Positions 32,860 through 44,947 are shown, counted from the stretch's first letter. The stretch: DNA of 64,000 nt from Hemerocallis citrina (GCA_017893485.1 CM030360.1:145328516-145392515); one strand, 5' to 3'. Notes: a model not told the origin generated them from the letters alone. Made by a program: numbers and translations.

Positions 32860-33935
32860 CATACCAGTAATTACTCTTCCATCTTCTTTAGCATCCTTCT
32901 TAGTCTCGGCGAACACTCTTCCTTGACGCATAGGCTTTTTCCCTTTGTCGGTTGCTCCCGACCCTATCCTGTGGCTGTTCCTTGCTAATTGGGGACATGT
33001 TGACTTGATATGCCCTTCTAGTCTACACTAGAAACATTTCACTGTATTCTTCCTGGGGCATCGATCCACAAAGTGTCCCTGCTCTCCACAGTGATAGCAA
33101 CTTTTGGGCTTGAATTCTCCTGTATTGGTATTGATTTTCTGGAACTTCTGGCCCTTGCCTCGCTTCTTGAACTTTGATGCTTGAGTAGTTCTCTTCCCCT
33201 TGTTCCAGAACTCTGTCATTCCCTGATTCTGATTCATATCCGCCTCTGTCGCTGCGGCTCTTCTTACTAGTTTATCAAATCGGCGAATGCCCAAGGGAAA
33301 CATCTTCGACCTCAGTCCAGGCCTAAGCCCTTGCTCAAATCTCTGGGCCTTCTTTACTTCCTCTGGACCATCTCCGGTGCATACCTTGATAACAGAGAAA
33401 ACTTCATCTCATATTCTCTGACGGTCATATTTCCTTGCTTCAAGCCATGGAACTTCATTGCTTTCTCCTCTTGCACATCCAAGGGGAAACAGTGCTGTCG
33501 GAATTCCTCAAGGAAATCTTCCCAAGTGATCTGTCCCTCTCCAAGACCACGCTTCACGGACTGCCACCAAACTCCGACGTCCTTCTCTAGCAAGATTGTG
33601 GCGAGACGTACCTTGCTATCTTAGGGAGTCATTAGCACCTCAAATACTGTCTCCACCTGACATATCCAGTCGTCAGCAGCTGTGGGATCAGCCTGTCCTT
33701 CGAAGACTGGCGATTTCATCCTCCTAAATGATTCCACCATCTTCACTGGATCAGTATTCACCGCAACTCCTGGTGCTCTTTGTGGTGGCGCTTGGTTCCT
33801 GCTAGCCTCCACAAATGCTCTTATCATCTGATATACCCAAGTAAATTCTTCTCTTACATCAAGGCCAGTATCGTTGGCTCCACTGCCTTTGGCTTCAGTC
33901 TGGTCACTCCGGTTGCTTCTAATCCTTCCTGCCAT
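32860..33935 (-). pseudogene. gag: Element C gag
   Basis: A likely start MAGRIRSNRSDQTEAKG lies at 33935. The capsid region has ESFRRMKSPVFEGQADPTAA, VWWQSVKRGLGEGQITWEDF and FPLDVQEEKAMKF, typical of retrotrans_gag. A C-terminal zinc knuckle CYHCGEQGHFVDRCP is complete. A second, CRLEGHIKSTCP, has its first Cys followed by a stop near 33028. Stops also occur near 33621 and 33350. Double knuckles of this kind are usual in Tekay elements. Confidence 0.8.
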
Positions 33936-34186
33936 CTGAAAGGTAATACAGACACCATCAACCAACAATCGTAATGCAAAAACCCCATAACACACTAGCA
34001 TTGGTCAAGACATACTAGTTCCATTCATTTCAAAAAGGTTTTACAATGATTTGTCAACATATAACCACATCATCATCATTACATGGGTTCATACTACACC
34101 CATCAAAACTATAGCATGTTAGCCTAGCTATTCAGAAAGGTTGTCATCTATACACATCAAAAGAGATCCTACAACACTAGGGGAGG

Positions 34187-34560
34187 TCACTGCTCTCCTG
34201 CTCCTGGCGAGGCGCCAACCTCGGAGCTATCCCCGGCAGTCATGCGGTCTAACAGATCCTGCATGTTGCAGATCTGCGCCCTCAATGCCAGATACCTGCT
34301 CTGCAGCTGACCCAACCTCTCCTCGTACCGGTGCTTCAGAAGTACTACCCTTGTCTTCTGTTTCCTCTTGGCCCTTTCTAGCTTGGCCACTCTCCTTTCA
34401 GCGTTTATCAGTGCCCGTGCGAGGTTATCAAAGCGATCCTCTAGCTGTCCGTGGCTCCATTTGTAGGCAGCCAGCTCCTGGGACAACATGGTGATAACTT
34501 GTACTATGGCCGTGGGCTGTGGGGGTGGAGGTGGAAGTGGGGGTGCAGAACCATGTCCAT
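34187..34560 (-). other. Small coiled-coil ORF in the leader between PBS and gag, element C
   Basis: The minus strand is open from MLSQELAAYKWSHGQLED (34489) for 100 codons. It is Leu/Arg/Glu-rich with heptad-like spacing (LARALINAERRVAKLERA) and ends SSEVGASPGAGEQ. The frame extends upstream through a Pro-rich stretch (APPLPPPPPQPTAIVQVI), interrupted by a TAG. It lies between the tRNA primer site and gag, on the sense strand of the element. I do not recognise a family. A protein product is possible but not shown. Confidence 0.4.
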
Positions 34561-34765
34561 CGGAACATCCATTCTAGTGTCCATTATCGAAGCTCGGCAT
34601 CTGCAAGAGAAAATATGGGAATAAGTACAGATACAGAAAAATTATAAGACATAAGTTGTAAAAGCAACATTATGAATTATAACCATCAGCTATCTGACTA
34701 AACCCAACTCTTGCAATGCATCTAAGTCTAATTTTCCTGTTGTGTTGGACTAATATTTGAAGTAT

Positions 34766-34777
34766 GCTCTGATACCA
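34766..34777 (-). other. Primer binding site of element C (initiator tRNA-Met)
   Basis: TGGTATCAGAGC on the minus strand, 7 bases inside the 5' LTR, matches the 3' end complement of initiator tRNA-Met. Confidence 0.85.
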
Positions 34778-34784
34778 ACTTATC

Positions 34785-37700
34785 TGTAGCGCCCCAAATC
34801 CCTATACCGGGAACCTGAGACCCTACTCCAGGAGTCGAACTTCAAAATAGCCACAATCATAGAAGGTACAGGAATATTTAAAACTTTTATTCCATACAAG
34901 TGTTACAATGTCCAAATAAGAATTACGAGATTTATAACAATATAAGCACTTGCATATGTCCCTTGGATTCTTGGACCAACTCGAGCTCTGTAGTACCTGT
35001 AGATCGGCTCCGGATACCTACAAGGTACGGAACGTCAGTACTTCGACTAACACAAAGCTGGTGATAACAACGATCCTCTAAAATTCAATCACAACCAATA
35101 ATTTATGCAAAATAGAAAGGTGTTGTGCCAAAACAAGGGTTTAATGGATTCGGTTTCTAGTGCAGTGGTATGACATGACCCTATGACTAGATGCAGCAAA
35201 TTCACATGCCTGACTCTAATGTAAGCAAGACTTTGGAGCACGAATGCATCCCATACTACATACGCCCCCAAATCTAGCCGTCTTTCTCCACAATTTAGGG
35301 ATTCGAACCCTCGCCATGTATCTTACTCATGTACTCAACCAGTTCCCAATAGATTGTCCGTTGCCCAAGGAGGTTGCAGTAGGTCGGTCTAGTTCCGCCA
35401 CTGCAGTGCCTAAGTGGTAGCTGCCACTTTGTACCCGCGTACAGACCTCCTCAGAAAGCTATGTTGAATCTGGTTGCCTGACCGATTGATTCCCCATGTC
35501 CACCTATGGATTGATGCATGCATGTTCACCCCTGATCGGGTTATGAACTTATATATATACCAAAACACAAAACCCCGCACATAGGGACGTGAGCACCTCG
35601 GGAGGTCAAATCCTCCTAGCCTCTCGTACCTTACTCCAACAAAGCTTTGGGAATTAACAGATCGAGATATGAGCCGAGGACTCACTCATGAGTGCCGAAA
35701 ACATATCCCTACGACTGGAAGGTACAACACCGACTATGGTTTACTAGGACTAATGCAATTTTCCAATGCCTTAATATGCCATTCTAACCCCGGCCTTACT
35801 CTATCACTTTGGGTAAAGATGAAATTTGCTTCCACACTCGCCTATCAACCTCTAGCCCTGGCGATGCCGGTACGGTTCGCCACTTCCCCGACTTGGAGTT
35901 CTCCAGCATTACGGCCTACATTTGCCATTTCCCTGGCTGTGAATGTATGTTCACCCCTAACTTGGGCTATGAACTTATCTCAATGGCACGCTCGGATGTC
36001 CTACGCTTCGGCGAAAGTTTATAATGTAGGGTTGACAGGTGCAGGGTATCCCTTACCCTAGTGACTAACTCGAGTCACGCCTCCCACTATGGGAGTCAAC
36101 CATACCAACAACAGATATAAACCATCCCTAGACAAGAGTCATCGACTCTGATAGTACACAAGGAAAACGTCCTCACAATACTTAGTCAAAACCAAGACTA
36201 ACAACCTACGGGGTTTCTGCCCGAAACTTAGAATGGTCATAACTGTCTCAATAGAACTCCGATTGGAGTGTACGAGCCCAATTCGGAAAGGTAAGATCCT
36301 AGGATACAACTTCTTAGTTGATCATGAACTTAAATTCAATCATCTTGATCCCCAAAATAGCCTCTCAAGCCTCAGCCTGTGTACTTCCTGTACACGGGCT
36401 CCACCTTACCGGTAGCACAAAAGACTACCCACTCATCAGAATGTCACAAACCCAAGTTCTATAGAAAGGTGTGGGTGTCCTCAACAACTCTCTAGTTGGT
36501 CATGAGTCCAAATTATACCCATAGATCATCCTAACACACACATCTCTCACAATTGCACCAAGTCACACACTAAGTCTTTCTAAATCAGAGCACTCAGATC
36601 CACTCTAGGTCTCTGTCCAGTATTACAAAAATCACAATAAATCAACTATTTACTGGAATCACCTCAAATTGGTCTTGTTAGAAAGATCTCGATGTCTACT
36701 ACAAATCTCTAATGAATCAGGTTCTCAGATTTCGCACTTAATGAGTCTCAAATGTCCAATCTCTATAGGGTATCCAAACTGGCTGAAACCAGCACAGTGC
36801 ATACTCATAAAATCATATTAAATTCCGTACTTATCCAAATGACAGAAATTTTTATTAATGAAACTAGAGACCATAGTGAACAATAAGCAAAAGGTTTCAT
36901 GTCAAAAATCCAAGTATACAGTGAGTTCTCTCTATTTCAATTTAGCACAGAAAGTCATCATGTTCTTCAGTTCAGCTTCAGCAACTGATTAAAGATCAAT
37001 TTTTCTCATGCCTATAAATTCATTAAACCATTTTCCTGGTATTTTTATAGAATCTAGATGCATGTAGGAATATAGGGTAAAAATTTCAGATCAAGAACGT
37101 ACTCCAATAAATTAGGAAAATTCCAACAACATCAGTCATTCTGTTAACCAATTGCTGATTCTGCCTTACGACACAGTTTCACCATTCGATTTTATTAAAA
37201 TATCAAATGAGCTCAGAAAAAACCGAAATAAATAATTTACTATATACACATATATATGAACAATCCCTGAAAATTTCATGGCCTAATTCTTTGTAGTTTG
37301 CTTTCGAAAAAATCTACAAAATAGCATTCTGAACCAGTTTTCTAGTTTCAGTTCTGATTTCATCTTTCAAGCTCTTAGATGTTCATCCTAGCACTTCCTA
37401 TCATACATGCATGCAAGAAAATCAATTAAGAGACACAAAAGAAGGGTTAGAGTAATTCCCCACCCTTGGTTGCTGTAGAGGAATTGATCTCCTTGAGCCT
37501 TTTCCTTTGAAAATCCTTCCTTGAGACCTTCTTCTTCACTCTCTCTTCTTCCTCTCTTTTTTTCTCTTGGAGGAGTTTTGAAATTTCCAGAGCAAGGAGG
37601 TGGGATGTAGTGGAGAAATGAAGGAGAAGAGAGGGGGATATGGGCCGATTTTGAGCCGGGGGGGGGGGGGGGGGGGTAGGGTAGGCTAGTAGGGTGGTTT

Positions 37701-38005
37701 TGATCAAACCATGGCTTATAGCCCCTTGTTTTGTGGTTATTGTGTTGGCTGCCCTATTTAAGGTTAAATGTGTCCCTACGAGTGCAAGACGAGAGGTTTA
37801 TCGAGCGCACGCAATATATATCAACTGTAGTATCATACAGTGTTATATTTGCATAGGCGTCGTACCGAAAACTAGCGTTTATACTAGTATCGGTCCTCCT
37901 CGTTCTCGTGTACCTTTTAGAATGCAATCCTCCCATGAACCGTCCCATAATCCTAACCACACTCCACGAGAGCAAAATCAACCCATAATATTGAAATCAT
38001 GTGCA
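34785..38005 (-). repeat. 5' LTR of element C
   Basis: On + it begins TGTAGCGCCCCAAATCC and ends GAAATCATGTGCA. It is the same length as the 3' LTR because indels balance out. A 19-base G run at 37658-37676 is specific to this copy. The TATA-like sequence is near 37754-37762 on the minus strand. After CA the bases CGCTT are the same as those inside the 3' LTR boundary. Confidence 0.85.
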
Positions 38006-38564
38006 CGCTTACGGAAAATATACATACATACATATATATTCAGGTATCGTACAATACGGAGAGTTACAAACATCTGCAGTAAATTTAATTTAATAACAAG
38101 AAGAGCCCTTATTTGATCGAGTAAAACTTCTTACAAATTTCAAACTAATTATCATAATAAATTTGGCAAAATAAAATATCAAATTAAATAATTTAACATA
38201 TCCCTTCCCAAATTCATAATTGGATTTACATGTTTGTCTAACTATTTAATGACATTATATTCATCAAAATTGATATCATAATGTGAAATTTGGAAGAAGG
38301 TCCACACCTGATCAGAAACTTTTTTAAAATCAAATTCAAGCCGTGACCAACATTTATACTGTGGATATTTAAATTGTAAAGGACAATCTGAAAGTAACAA
38401 TCCTTTCCCTCATCTCAAAATTATAGTTGTTATAAAACGAAGCCTCTAAGATTACCAAGAACTTTTGATAAATGAAGAAGTTCCATGTGATTTGAATTGC
38501 TAATTCTTAAACTACCACAGTCAATTTCATAAACGTTCGTGGATCATTACATGACCAATGAAAC
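38006..38564. other. Inner part of the split MULE-like element
   Basis: AT-rich sequence between elements C and B. Part of the minus strand (about 38385-38230) has a short open stretch reading KCWSRLEFDFKKVSDQVWTF. It could be captured exon sequence, but I do not recognise it. No promoter or splice structure is evident. Confidence 0.4.
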
Positions 38565-39134
38565 TGATGCGTTTGTTTTTGGGGGGTGTGGATGCACCAG
38601 GTGTGAGTTCTTCTCGATTTGTTTTGGTGGAGGAAGCCTTGGTGCGGACGATGGCACCGACCCTCAGCCAGGGAGAACGGTTCGGGAGTAGACGTGAGTG
38701 GGACGGAGATTGGAGGCTTGGATCTGGAGTCTCGTGTACCTGCATATGGTCTAGGAATACCGGGGTTGGTCCCGGTGGCAGACCCTCTGACGATCTAGTC
38801 AGCTACTGAGAGAGAGTAACAGTAACTAGGGTTTGAGAGGGAAAAGATGGATTACCTTGAGAAGGATTAGAGGGTCTGGTATTTATAGGAGAAGCAAACC
38901 GGGTATGGACCCGTTTGGGGTCGGGTCTGGACCCGGTTGCCTATGGGCCTGACGTGGCAGAAGTCCCAAACGGTATAGGGTTGACGTGGCGTGGGCCCAG
39001 GGTGATTTAGGGCTGACGTTGCGGAGACCTGGGTGGTTTCCAAGCTGACGTGGTAGACCCAGATGATCCGAAGGTGCATGCTCTTTGAGGGGATCCTATG
39101 GCTCAGGAGGGGCCACGTCATCTGACCCATATCA
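38565..39134 (-). repeat. 3' LTR of Tat element B
   Basis: 570 bp, TG…CA. On the minus strand it starts TGATATGGGTCAGATGACG, carries repeated CCACGTCAG-type motifs and TATAAAT (38881-38887), and ends AACGCATCA. It is homologous to 12742-13254. Confidence 0.9.
38881..38887 (-). promoter_or_regulatory. TATA box of the element B LTR
   Basis: TATAAAT on the minus strand. The truncated 5' LTR of the same element breaks just before this point, so only the 3' LTR keeps it. Confidence 0.65.
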
Positions 39135-39149
39135 GGAGCCTCCCACTCC
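39135..39149 (-). other. Polypurine tract of element B
   Basis: Minus strand GGAGTGGGAGGCTCC abuts the 3' LTR. Confidence 0.7.
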
Positions 39150-39299
39150 TGGAGGGCTAGGTGACCCAGCCGTGTAGAAGTGGCTCTTTGCCTCTGTAGG
39201 AATAGCAGGGTGGTATGTATGGCGAGGAATAGGGTCTGTATCTTTCAGAAGAGGCCAGGGGGTAGGGTGAAGGGATCCTCTATTACAGTCGTGCGGAGT

Positions 39300-41560
39300 G
39301 CTGGGCATAGAAGAGTCGGAGCTCGGTTTGCCGAGCATCGAGGGTCGGTGGACGAGCCCCTCATTTGTTGGAAAAGCGAGGGGGCATTGAGATCTGTCGA
39401 GTAAGGGCTCGCTTAGCCAAGCGTCGAGAGTCGGTGGACAAGCCCCTCCCTTGTTGGAAAAGCAAGGGTACGTCGAGATCTGTCGAGTAGGGGCTTGCTT
39501 GTCGATCATCGAGGGTCAGTAGATGAGCTCCTCCCTTGTTGGAAAAGCAAGGGGTCGTTGAGATCTGTTGAATAGGGGCTCGCTTAGCCGAGTGTAGAGG
39601 ATCGGTGGACAAGCCCCTCACTTGTTGGAAAAGTAAGGGGACGTCGAGATCTGCCGAGTAGGGAGTCTTCTTGCCGAGCGTCGAGGGTCGGTAGACGAGC
39701 CCCTCACTTATTTGGAAAGAGGAGGATTTTGGGGCTCACGGTGCCATCCGAGCTCCGAGCTTCCTGTTGAATGTGGAGGAGGATTTTTGGGGCTCGCGGT
39801 TCCATCTGAGCTCCGAGCCTCCTGTGAAGATAGAGGAGAACTTTGGGGCTCGCGGTGCCATCCGAGCTCCGAGCCTCCTGTGAAAATAGAGGAGGATTTT
39901 GGGGCTCACGGTTCCATCCGAGCTCCGAGCCTCCTGTGAAGATAGAGGAGAACTTTGGGGCTCGCGGTGCCATCCGAGCATCGAGCCTCCCGTGAAATAG
40001 AGGAGGGATTTGGGGCTCGCGGTGTTATTCGAGCGTCGAGCCTCCCGACTTGTTGGAAAAGACAGCTTGTTGGAAAATCCTGGGGGTCGTCGAGATCTGT
40101 TGAGTAGGGGCTCGCTTAGCCGAGCGTCGAGAGTCGGTGGATGAGCCCCTCACTTGTTGGAAAAGCAAGGGAACTTCGAGATCTGTCGAGTAGGGGCTCG
40201 CTTGTCGATCGTCGAGGGTCGGTAGACGAGCCCCTCCCTTGTTGGAAAAGCAAGGGGTCATCGAGATATGTGGAGTAGGGGCTCGCTTGTCGATCGTCGA
40301 GGGTCGGTAGACGAGCTCCTCCCTTGTTTGGAAAAGCAACGGGACGTTGAGATCTGTCGAGAAGGGTCTCGCTTAGCCGAGTATCGAGGGTCGGTGGACG
40401 AGCCCCCCACTTGTTGGAAAAGCAAGGGGACGTCGAGATCTGTCGAGTAGGGGGTCTTCATGCTGAGCGTCGAGGGTCGGTAGACGAGCCCCTCACTTGT
40501 TTGGAAAGAGGAGGATTTTGGGGCTCGTGGTGCCATCCGAGCTTCGAGCTTCCTGTTGAACAGAGGGAGATTTTTGGGCTCGCAGTACCATCCAAGCTCC
40601 GAGTCCCCAAAACTTGTTGGAGCTTCGCAGTGGTTTGTCGTCGGTGGGACGGTTCATTGGTAATGGTGGCCGAATGGAATCTAATAATTTCATTTCATTT
40701 AATGCTTGGGGTACAGAAGCTTCTGTGGCTCGCGGTGACATCTGAGCTTCGAGCCTCCTGTTGAATAGAGGAGGATTTTGGGGCTCACGGTTCCATCCGA
40801 GCTCCGAGCCTCCTGTTGAATGGAGGAGAATTTTGGGGCTCGTGGTTCCATCCGAGCTCCTAGCCCTCCTGTGAAAATAGAGGAGGACTTTGGGGCTCGC
40901 GGTGCCATCTGAGCTCCGAGCCTCCAGTGAAATAGAGAGCACTTTGGGGCTCGCGGTGTCATCCGAGCTCCGAACCTTCGGTGAAGACAGAGGACTTTGG
41001 GGCTCGCTTGTCGATCGTTGAGGGTCGGTGGACAAGCTCCTCGCTTGTTGGAAAAAGTAAGGGGATGTCGAGATCTGTCGAGTAGGGGCTCGCTTGTCGA
41101 TCGTCGAGGGTCGGTAGACGAGCCCCTCCCTTGTTTGGAAAAGCAAGGAGATGTCGAGATCTGTCGAGTAGGGGCTCGCTTAGTGTCGAGGGACGGTAGA
41201 TGAGCCCCTCACCTGTTTGGAAAGAGGAGGATTTTGGGGCTCGCGGTGCCATCCGAGCTCCGAGCTTCTGGTTGAATAGAGGATGATTTTTGGGGCTCGC
41301 GGTGTCATCCGAGCTCCGAGCCTCCTGTTGAGATAGAGGAGGACTTTGGGGTTCGCAGTGCCATCCGTGTGTCGAGCCTCCCGTGAAATAGAGGAGGACT
41401 TTGGTGCTCGTGGTACCATCCGAGCTCCGAGCCTCTTGCGAAAATAGGGGAGGACTTTCGGGCTCGCAGTGCTATCCGAGCTCCGAGCCTCCTGTGAAAT
41501 AGAGGAGGACTTTGGGGCTCACGGTGTTATTCGAGCGTCGAGCCTCCCGACTTGTTGGAA
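39300..41560 (-). repeat. Mixed tandem arrays of ~86-bp and ~56-bp units, element B
   Basis: Blocks of an 86-bp unit (GAGATCTGTCGAGTAGGGG, CTCGCTT, GTCGAGGGTCGGTAGACGAG, CCCCTCACTTGTTGGAAAAG on the + strand) alternate with blocks of a 56-bp unit (GGGGCTCGCGGTGCCATCCG, AGCTCCGAGCCTCCTGTGAA). The order is 86s (39300-39720), 56s (39720-40040), 86s (40080-40500), 56s (40500-40980), 86s (41000-41220), 56s (41220-41560). All ORFs here are repeat artefacts. 40620-40700 is a short single-copy insert. Confidence 0.85.
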
Positions 41561-41728
41561 AAGCCGGCTTGTGGAAAAGCCGGGGGGCATTGGGGTAATT
41601 TTGTATTAATTGCTGACATCATGTGCGCAAGAATCAAAGCGACTTTAGATCTTAGCGGCCGTTGGATCTTGATGATTAAGATCCAATGGCCAGATCTTTT
41701 TGCGCAAATCGAGGGGTCTATTTCTCCA

Positions 41729-41737
41729 TTATAAATC
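41729..41737 (+). promoter_or_regulatory. TATA box of the antisense gene, element B
   Basis: TTATAAATC followed by CCCCCCTCCC and a pyrimidine-rich leader, 152 bp before the ATG. It matches the element A counterpart at 11031-11040. Confidence 0.6.
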
Positions 41738-41880
41738 CCCCCCTCCCTACTTTTCTTTCTTTCATTTCGTTTCTTTTATTTTCCACCTTTCCAGGACAGG
41801 GTTTCTTACTTTCCGTCGGCGACCTTTTTCGGTGATTTTCCTGTAAGCACGATACTTTAGGTTAGTATTTCTGACTCGTA

Positions 41881-44800
41881 ATGTCGCGCTCTCAGTCCGG
41901 CTCCGAGGCCAGCTTGTCATGCCGTTCCGAGAAGGAAGCGGAGTCTCCAGAGACGTCTTGTTCCTTGGGCGAACTATAGGGTGAAACAGGAGGTTCCGTC
42001 AGATCCAGGGTCGGACGGCGGGGGTGACGTGGTCTTCGTCGTGTCGCCCTTGAGATCCCGTAGGTCGGGGAAGGAGCCCGTGGATGAGGGCGAGGAGGAG
42101 GAGAAGGAAGAGGAGGACGACGACGAAGAGCATGATCCCAAGGGAGAGGGAGATGTTGAGGATGAAGAAGATGACGAGGAGGAATAGGATGACGAGGAGG
42201 AGCAGGACCCCGAGGGGGAGGGCACCGTTGAGGATGAGGAAGACTCTGATCGGGGCGCCAGGGAGGTCGCTGCTCGAGGAGGTGTAGGGGAAGGCACAGC
42301 AGGACTGGCAGTCGAGGGCGAGGGTGATCTCCCCCCTCTGCCACCTCTGTCGACACCGTCTCCTGAGAGGAAGGATCATCCTCGTAGGAGGAACTAAAAG
42401 TTGAGCCTTCCGGATAGCCCCCCTCCACCGGACAAATATGCTCCTAGACCGGAGTTCGAGTTTGCCCCAGTTACCTTTAAAAATTCAGGGTCAATTAGGA
42501 TGTACCTTGAAGATGTTAAGGATCTCGACCCTCTTCCCTCCGTGCCGGGTGACGCGAGTAGGGTGAAGATCAGGATGGATGGTATTCCATGTGCTCTGAA
42601 GGCGGACTATCTGCACATCTTAAGGATGGCCTACTTCATTCCTTAGGAGTTCGAGCTTCTGATTCCGAGCCCCGGCATTCGCCCAACTACTGCTCTCGCG
42701 CCGGGTTATTGTTTTTTCCCTGAGGATGCTTTTATCTCGGGGCTTAGGCTGCCGCTGCACCCCTTCATTAAGAGGATCTTGAAATGGGCGAAGCTAAGCC
42801 CGATACAGTACGGCCCCAACTCTTAGAAGCACCTGGTCTGCTTCATTTTGAAGTGCCAAGAGAAGGGGGTCAAGCCGAGGCTGACGTACTTCCGCCCCAT
42901 CTTGGGGATTAGCTTGTTGGGCGATGCGGAGGGGATTTTCTACTTCTCGCCCAGGCATCATAAGAAGGTGATGCACGGCCATCCGGACTCCATCAAAGGG
43001 TGGAAAAAGAAGTACGTTATAGTCCGGAGCGAGAAGACTTAGGGGATTCCCACTGCTTGGAACTTTTTCAAGCCGAACCATAAGCCTCCGAAGCGTAGCG
43101 AGCTGACGGAGAAAGAGTGGATGAAGGTGGAGAAGATTGTCGGGGGGCATAGCATAGGATGGCCTCGAGTGACGGAGATGCACCTGGCCCAAGCCGGACT
43201 GAGCCCGGCCGACCCTAGTATGTTTTTGTTCTGAATTTTTGTATCTTTCTGTCTTCGTGTTAACGTTAGTCCTCCCTTCTTCTATTTTGCAGAGATGATG
43301 GCCAATCAGCTCGACAGCAGGCGGGCCTTGTTGGAGGTTGCCACCCAGAGGAGGGCGGAGAAGGAGAAGAAGGCGAAGCAGGATGTGGTGGCGGCTGCTC
43401 AGAGCGCATGAGACAGTAAGGGACCGACCTCGGAGGCCGTGGAGCCATCCCCGAAGAGATCCAAGAAGCACCACCATACGTCGAGGGTGTCTAGGGAGGC
43501 GGGAGGAAGCTCGGGCAGCAAGAAAACCTCCGAGGTCCTGGAGCAGAGGCTTCCCCCAACTCGGCCCACAGCCGCGTAGATGGTTGGACAATAGGGGCTT
43601 AGGCCACATGCCCCTGATTGGTCGGTTCTTGCTGGGGAACCCTGCTCGAGGGACCCGTGTCCATTGAGGTGGTCAGGAACATCGCCACCGAGCGAGATCG
43701 CATGGCGCTCGCGATGCAGACGTCTGAGATGGCCTTCATGCGATGGTCTCAGGCGCAGCTCTCGGTGAGTGGTTGTACTCTTGTACTGAGTTTAGATTCT
43801 AGGATTTTTTCTAACCTTTCCTTCCTCAAAGAGGCGATGCTTCATGGGCAGCACTTTCAGAAGTGCTTGGAGAAGGAGATCCTCGTCGAGATGAGGAACA
43901 TGGAGAAGTATCTCTGCAAACTGAACAAGGCGACAGATGAGCTAAAGGAGGTTCGGAGCATGGAGGCCGTCCACGAGGCCCAGCTGGTCTCGATGGTCGA
44001 GCACCATAAGGCGGACATGGACCGCCTCACTGAGAAGGCCCGGGTGGAGGCTGAGAAGGCGAAGAAGGCCATGGAGGAGGCGGAGATCACGATGGTGGAT
44101 GCCCTGATCCTAGGCGCAGGATGAGGCCTATGACAGGGCCAAGGAGCATTTTCGGCTACTATCCGGACAAGAGGGTCGACCACCTCCACTACAACTGGCA
44201 GCCGAGCATCCGCCGACACTCAGTGGCGAGGAGATGGGGGGCGACCCGGCTGACGAAGAGGTGCCACCCCCCCCCCCCCCCAAGCATAGTTTAGGTTTTT
44301 CTTTTTTGCTTTTGTATATGTCTCGCGCGGACTGGCCACCGCATTTTGTAGCACAATTTTTGAAACTAATGAAAGATAATTTTTGGCCGATGCTCCATGG
44401 CTTCCTTTTTTAGTCTTTTTTGTGACTTGTTTCTCTCGTCTTTTTGATAGACGCACGAGGTCTTGGGTGCCGACCCTATTTCCACCGAGGCCTCCTTGGT
44501 CCGAGCGGGGCCTGGAGGCCATGGAGGCGGCTCTGGCTCACCAACGAAAACAGGCTCGGGACCGGCCACTGTGAATTATTTCATGAACAAGTCTAGGGAG
44601 CTCGGCTTGGAGGTCGCTCGTCTGAGAAAATCCGTAGTCGACCGGGACTGGTGGGTAATCGAGACGGACTGGTCGATCTCGGATGCCTCGAGTGGGCGGT
44701 CGGCGTCAGAGTCTTTCCTTCGTGAGGCCGTAGTTGAGAAAGAGTTGGAGATCCGCAGGTTGAAGTGGTTCTAGGCGCCGGTTTGATTGAGGAGCCGAGT

Positions 44801-44947
44801 AGTTCGGTACCAGGGCCATCTCCGACCTTTTTATTGGAGAGGGACCAGCCTGATGATGCAGGAAGCTCGGTGGCGGGGGAGCCTTCCCCGGTCGGGCAGG
44901 CCGAGCGTGGGAGGGAAACTGAAGGGAGCATCGAATTTGAGTTTTAA
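41881..44947 (+). pseudogene. Antisense spliced gene of Tat element B (PF04195-type protein)
   Basis: This is the homologue of the gene at 10897-7875. It starts MSRSQSGSEAS. The acidic stretch (EEEEKEEEDDDEEHDPKGEG) is followed by the PF04195 block: EDAFISGLRLPLHPFIKRIL, KHLVCFILKCQEKGVKPRLT, KKVMHGHPDSIKGWKKK. Introns are at 43218-43292 (75 bp, GTATGT…TTTTGCAG), 43765-43833 (69 bp, GTGAGT…AAAGAG) and probably 44261-44450 (190 bp). Removing the first joins DP to KMMANQLDSRR. The second joins QLS to AMLHGQHFQKCLEKEIL. A coiled-coil C-terminus follows and the tail ends EFEF at 44947. Stops near 41980, 42186, 42396, 42645 and 42827 and a C run at 44267-44281 disable it. The family role is unknown. 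Antisense location in Tat elements is established. Confidence 0.75.

Larger units (their letters stand above)
26326..38005 (-). mobile_element. Ty3/gypsy chromovirus element C (Tekay/Del-like)
   Basis: Two 3,221-bp LTRs (26326-29546 and 34785-38005) flank gag, protease, reverse transcriptase, RNase H, integrase and part of a chromodomain, all on the minus strand. The LTR size, PBS for initiator tRNA-Met and the C-terminal chromodomain region suggest the Tekay/Del lineage. The outer flanks (AACAT on the left, CGCTT on the right) do not match, so no target duplication is seen. Scattered stops and LTR divergence mark an old copy. Confidence 0.85.

Noticed and set aside
37658..37676. 19-base G run in one LTR, and similar runs at 44267-44281 and 51002-51012
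   Set aside because: Likely homopolymer expansion or assembly uncertainty, not a feature of the family.
39361..41419. Many 75-217-codon ORFs
   Set aside because: All lie in the 86/56-bp arrays and repeat with them.
41974..42428. Ser- and Pro-rich minus-strand ORFs of 107-178 codons
   Set aside because: Antisense shadows of the acidic Glu/Asp stretch of the antisense gene on +.
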